This document shows positions 61,117 to 64,000 of a stretch of 64,000 bases of DNA, piece after piece. Under the pieces are notes generated by a model. It saw only the letters and a program-made list of their open reading frames with translations, made no database searches and had not been told where the DNA came from. Each line of letters opens with the position of its first letter. Within the stretch, counting starts at the first letter, position 1. The position numbers and the translations under genes were made by a program. Source of the DNA: JAADHI01 sp964451325 (GTDB lineage Bacteria; Nitrospirota; Nitrospiria; SBBL01; JAADHI01); the NCBI GenBank assembly GCA_964451325.1, contig CAYVHO010000003.1:186001-250000 (forward strand). The letters run 5' to 3'.

Positions 61117-62118
61117 TTAAAGTGCGGTTGCCCAACCCAAACTAAATCGAAACTTTTCGTCGTTGGAAATTCCACCCAACTCCTGCATGATCGGATAGGA
61201 GAAGTTGGCATAGATGCCCTGTTTTTCGTTGATTTTGAAGCTCAGACCGGGAGAGACATAAATCACATCACCTCCGCTGTTTTTCTTGATTTCATCATTT
61301 TCAATATCCTGATCAAAAAAGATGGCATTGAACTCGATGACCGGTACAATTTTATCGTGATGTTTGAAACTAAATGCAACATCCGCCTGCCAGGAATTGC
61401 CGGAACGAAACTGTTTTGCCCCTTCCGTAGCGAAGCGATAGATCAAATCAGCATCCATCGCAATAAACTCACCGAACAAATGTCCACTGTAAGCCACACC
61501 CCCTTGAAAAGTGATTGCGCCACTGCCGGGCTGGTTATGTGTACCCAGTATTTCTCCCCGATCTGTGGTGTTGGTGATTTTCCCTGTCGGGAGAATGACA
61601 CCAAAAACAGAAGCCCACTGATTGTCGCCGTCGTTAAAGAAGCGGTATCGGCCCGTAATTAACATATCCCCAAAACCGGGGGAACTGTCGGTCGGTGAAA
61701 CACAGGAGGGGCTTAAATTTGTCGCGCTACCTGTATTACCTGGATCAAAACAGGCGATGGCATCAGCATCGCCGTTGTCTTTAAAACCTGTGAAGTTGTT
61801 GTACTGGAGCATCAGACTCAGATCCATGTCTTCATTCACTGGAAAACCGAAAGAAAGAAAATAAGCATTCTCACTCTCATGCATATGGACGTCTTCGCCC
61901 TGTCCTCGAAAATTTGCCAATTCCTGGTCACTAAAGGTTTCATAACGTCGTGCATCCCAACGCAGACCAAAGACTGGTTCTTCCAAAATGGCTGCGCCGA
62001 TGGTATTGATACTTCCCCCGCCTCCACCTCGAATTGACTCGCCATGCGCCCAAACCTGTGTGGCGCTCATTGCCAGAAAAATACCCAGAAAACCGCTCAT
62101 AAATTGATTAAACTTCAT
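61117..62118 (-). CDS. Outer-membrane beta-barrel protein of the metal-uptake operon
   Basis: A 333-residue protein with a signal peptide ending VWAHGE. The glycine-rich GGGGGSINTIG and amphipathic strands with aromatic girdles (FSFGFPVNEDMDLSLMLQY, ADLIYRFATEG, GIYANFSYPIM) point to a barrel of the transporter/MetA-pathway type. No transport specificity can be read. Position between a His-rich protein and DUF4198 suggests a channel for the metal. An ATG three codons upstream sits directly on the GGAGG, so the ATG at 62118, 9 bases after GGAGG, is taken as the start. Confidence 0.78.
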   Translation of the reverse strand: MKFNQFMSGFLGIFLAMSATQVWAHGESIRGGGGGSINTIGAAILEEPVFGLRWDARRYETFSDQELANFRGQGEDVHMHESENAYFLSFGFPVNEDMDLSLMLQYNNFTGFKDNGDADAIACFDPGNTGSATNLSPSCVSPTDSSPGFGDMLITGRYRFFNDGDNQWASVFGVILPTGKITNTTDRGEILGTHNQPGSGAITFQGGVAYSGHLFGEFIAMDADLIYRFATEGAKQFRSGNSWQADVAFSFKHHDKIVPVIEFNAIFFDQDIENDEIKKNSGGDVIYVSPGLSFKINEKQGIYANFSYPIMQELGGISNDEKFRFSLGWATAL

Positions 62119-62213
62119 AGATTGCATCCTCCACTTTCATTTGAAATGGAACCCCACAATAAGGGTTTTGTCTACCAAATCATCAGTATGTTGTTAAAAA
62201 ATAACACTGCGGT

Positions 62214-62690
62214 TTAAGTGAGGTGAAGCGGCGGGCCTCGGATATGGATACCGAGTCGATGTGCTGACGCTTGATTTTGATCGTCACCCGTGTTGTTCCA
62301 TCGGAAAGAAAAGATTATTTCTTGAAAGGGAGTTTCGGAAACAAATTCTCCAAGAAAGAAGCTGTTGTGATGATCATGTCCCGTATGACCCGAAGCCCAG
62401 AGGAGAGATCCTTTCCCGGTCTTTGAATCGACTTGTGTCGGAGTGTGAGCATCAGACCTTTGATGTACATCGCGGGGATGATCTGTTTCATCATGCTGAT
62501 ATTTTATGGGAGACTTCAACTGAAGTTCAGCATGCTGGTGTTTTTTTGTCCCACCTTCATGGCTGTGGTGGACGGTGACAAAACGGGGAAGAGAGGTTTG
62601 AACACAAAAAGAAATAAGCAAGAAAGATATGAAAAACGTCAATTTTTTCTTTGAGTCGGTTTTCCCTATTCTTCTGAATATTTCCATCAT
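62214..62690 (-). CDS. Small His-rich exported or membrane-anchored protein
   Basis: Not assigned to a family. About 158 residues: an N-terminal hydrophobic segment (LTFFISFLLISFCV, about 18-32), then a hydrophilic region with histidine clusters (VHHSHEGGTKKHQH; DETDHPRDVHQRSDAH; HTGHDHHNS), and a C-terminus ending IHIRGPPLHLT. Proteins of this look occur at the front of metal-transport or metal-resistance operons. As first gene after the strong promoter at 62730-62757 it is likely a periplasmic metal buffer or sensor. The start among GTG/ATG/ATG at 62693-62685 is uncertain. Confidence 0.68.
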   Translation of the reverse strand: MMEIFRRIGKTDSKKKLTFFISFLLISFCVQTSLPRFVTVHHSHEGGTKKHQHAELQLKSPIKYQHDETDHPRDVHQRSDAHTPTQVDSKTGKGSLLWASGHTGHDHHNSFFLGEFVSETPFQEIIFSFRWNNTGDDQNQASAHRLGIHIRGPPLHLT

Positions 62691-62729
62691 CACCTGTCTC
62701 GCTGGGCTATCCGTGTTACGGTTTAGAAA

Positions 62730-62757
62730 ATAATAGCACAGAAAGTCCCAATGTCAA
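62730..62757 (-). promoter_or_regulatory. Strong sigma70 promoter of the NikR metal-uptake operon
   Basis: Minus strand TTGACA (62752-62757), 16 bases, TATTAT (62730-62735). A small dyad CCGTgttACGG (62711-62721) lies at the expected transcription start and could be an operator, but it does not match the E. coli NikR site. Confidence 0.75.
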
Positions 62758-63110
62758 GAATGTGTCTTTGTAGAAAAATTTTTTTAGGGGGGATTTAGCT
62801 TATTTTATTGAACGGACGTTTCTTTTATCTTACTGTTTTATATATATTTTTTATGCTTATTGCGATGTAACTCTTCTGTAATTTTGATGAGGCCCTTTAC
62901 AGAAAAAGAGGGCTGAGTGGGTGCTTAATTTTAAAGATTTAAGCACTCATCTTACGTCAAAAAAATGAATAAAATACATATAATCATAAATATTTCCTCA
63001 ACTTTTTATGCTGAAATTTTGGACCTTAGCCTGCGTGTTCGCATATTTCGTACATTATTTTTTTCTGCTTAATTTGAAGCGGGGGCTTCAAATTACGTGG
63101 TTTATAGATT
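62758..63110. other. AT-rich intergenic region with two hairpins
   Basis: No gene is seen between the metal operon promoter and tsaD. One hairpin pairs GTGCTTAA (62921-62928) with TTAAGCAC (62939-62946). Another pairs AATTTGAAGC (63071-63080) with GCTTCAAATT (63085-63094) around GGGG, 17 bases beyond the tsaD stop, and may end tsaD transcription although no T-run follows on that strand. Confidence 0.5.
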
Positions 63111-64000
63111 TTAAATGGATACGAAGGGCAGTGCCATATTTGGGGAAGGATTTAAGTTGAGGGGGGCAAAAATCTTGTTCTCATATTGTTTTAGACCCGC
63201 CATGGCGATCATGGCACCATTGTCCGTGCAGTAGCGTGCAGAAGGAATATGTACAGCGAGGCCACGCCCTGTGGCCTCTTTTTTGATGCGTTCTCTCAAG
63301 AGGCTGTTTGATGCAACACCCCCACAAACAATAATGCTTTCCACCTTTTCTTTTTGGGCGGCCAAGAGGGTTTTTTCTACAAGACTGCCCACAATGGCTT
63401 CTTGAAACCCGGCACAAACATCAGCTTGAAAGTTTGGTCTTTCTTTTTCTGCGGCAGGCATTTTTTCCAAACGTTGTCTGAGGGCGGTTTTTAATCCGCT
63501 GAAACTAAAATCTGTATGTTCCTTCGAGCGATAGGGTCGTGTAAAGGGATATTTTTTAATATCGCCCCTTTTAGCCAGGCGATCAATCATCGGCCCCCCT
63601 GGATAACCCAGACCCAACATGCGTGCCCCTTTGTCAAAAGCTTCGCCTGCAGCATCGTCCACCGTTCGACCAATGAGACGATGGCTGCCCCGTTTTGACA
63701 TTGCATAAAGATTCGTATGTCCGCCGGAGACAACCAATGCGACCGCAGGAAAGACAACGTCTGGATGTTCGATAAAAGCGGCACTGATATGGCCTTCGAG
63801 ATGATGAACCGCTAAAAGCGGTTTTTCCAGTGCATAGGCCAAAGACTTGGCATACGAAACCCCAACGAGCAATGCACCAATCAGGCCTGGTCCTGCGGTG
63901 ACTGCAATGGCATCAATGTCATCTAAGGTGATTTTGGCTTTTGCCAGGGCTTCATTTAAAAGTGGCCCGATTATTTCAATATGACGACGGCAGGCCAACT
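63111..64000 (-). CDS. tsaD: tRNA N6-adenosine threonylcarbamoyltransferase TsaD (N-terminus beyond the window)
   Basis: Makes t6A37 on ANN-decoding tRNAs together with TsaB, TsaE and TsaC. The visible 296 codons begin at ACRRHIE and include the metal-binding HHLEGH, the ASKHA-fold phosphate motifs VVSGGHTNLY and GRTVDDAAGEAFDKGARMLG, SGLKTALRQ and CGGVASNSLLRE. The C-terminus at 63111 is complete. About 40 residues are missing at the right edge. Confidence 0.96.
   Translation of the reverse strand, partial: LACRRHIEIIGPLLNEALAKAKITLDDIDAIAVTAGPGLIGALLVGVSYAKSLAYALEKPLLAVHHLEGHISAAFIEHPDVVFPAVALVVSGGHTNLYAMSKRGSHRLIGRTVDDAAGEAFDKGARMLGLGYPGGPMIDRLAKRGDIKKYPFTRPYRSKEHTDFSFSGLKTALRQRLEKMPAAEKERPNFQADVCAGFQEAIVGSLVEKTLLAAQKEKVESIIVCGGVASNSLLRERIKKEATGRGLAVHIPSARYCTDNGAMIAMAGLKQYENKIFAPLNLNPSPNMALPFVSI

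Noticed and set aside
58519..63110. Search for an E. coli-like NikR operator (GTATGA, 16 bases, TCATAC) in the spacers of the metal operon
   Set aside because: No convincing match by eye. ATGA and TCAT half-sites near 62965-62990 are in AT-rich DNA far from the promoter.
1..64000. tRNA, rRNA genes and CRISPR arrays
   Set aside because: None recognised in the intergenic spaces; no regularly spaced repeats were seen.

Overview
The window looks like chromosomal DNA of a Gram-negative (two-membrane) bacterium with moderate GC. The outer-membrane evidence is a TamB/TamA pair, a beta-barrel protein, a lipoprotein and a large envelope polysaccharide cluster. No rRNA or tRNA gene and no CRISPR array was seen, so the lineage cannot be fixed. 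The aspartokinase/citramalate synthase neighbourhood and NikR recall Nitrospirota or Desulfobacterota-like bacteria, but that is inference.

Region by region. (1) 1-7.1 kb, minus strand: an amino-acid operon running aminotransferase (AlaC type), hom, thrC, lysC, cimA from a good sigma70-type promoter at 7056-7084. A DUF262/HNH nuclease-like gene sits between thrC and lysC. (2) 7.2-14.1 kb: a mixed housekeeping stretch with a fatty-acid desaturase, a cysteine-desulfurase homologue that lacks the PLP lysine followed by a TusA-like sulfur carrier, a VCBS lipoprotein, a VOC protein, a propeller protein, NAD kinase and a small membrane protein. (3) 14.2-39 kb, plus strand: a tightly packed polysaccharide cluster of about 19 genes. 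It holds glycosyltransferases, FemAB, WecB, an ATP-grasp/tyrosine-phosphatase fusion, a deacetylase, a Wzy-like polymerase or ligase, a Wzx-like flippase, an APH-like kinase, a heparinase II/III-type lyase, a UDP-glucose/GDP-mannose dehydrogenase and a GT4 gene frameshifted at a T10 run. Many genes overlap by 1-4 bases, so it is probably one long transcript. Two secreted proteins (lyase-like and beta-helix) converge on it from the minus strand (39-42.6 kb) and may process the same polymer. (4) 42.9-46.3 kb: a zinc-ribbon membrane protein, a DEAD-box RNA helicase and mtnA. (5) 46.4-48.9 kb: a foreign-looking patch with an IS481-type transposase fragment, a GC-rich methyltransferase, an NmrA-like gene broken by an amber codon and a cytidine/blasticidin-deaminase remnant. 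(6) 49-56.3 kb: a DUF1844 protein, then tamB and tamA. (7) 56.3-62.8 kb, minus strand: a NikR-containing metal-uptake operon in which nearly every gene carries histidine-rich segments. From the promoter at 62730-62757 it reads His-rich protein, outer-membrane barrel, DUF4198 protein, FMN-binding-like protein, binding protein, NikR, ATPase, permease. This looks like a nickel route across both membranes. (8) tsaD is cut by the window end.

The most unusual items are the lysine-less NifS/TusA pair, the NikR/Znu-type operon, the ATP-grasp/phosphatase fusion, the tandem glycosyltransferases of which the second has lost its DxD motif, the T10 frameshift, and a tamA reading frame with no ordinary start codon.
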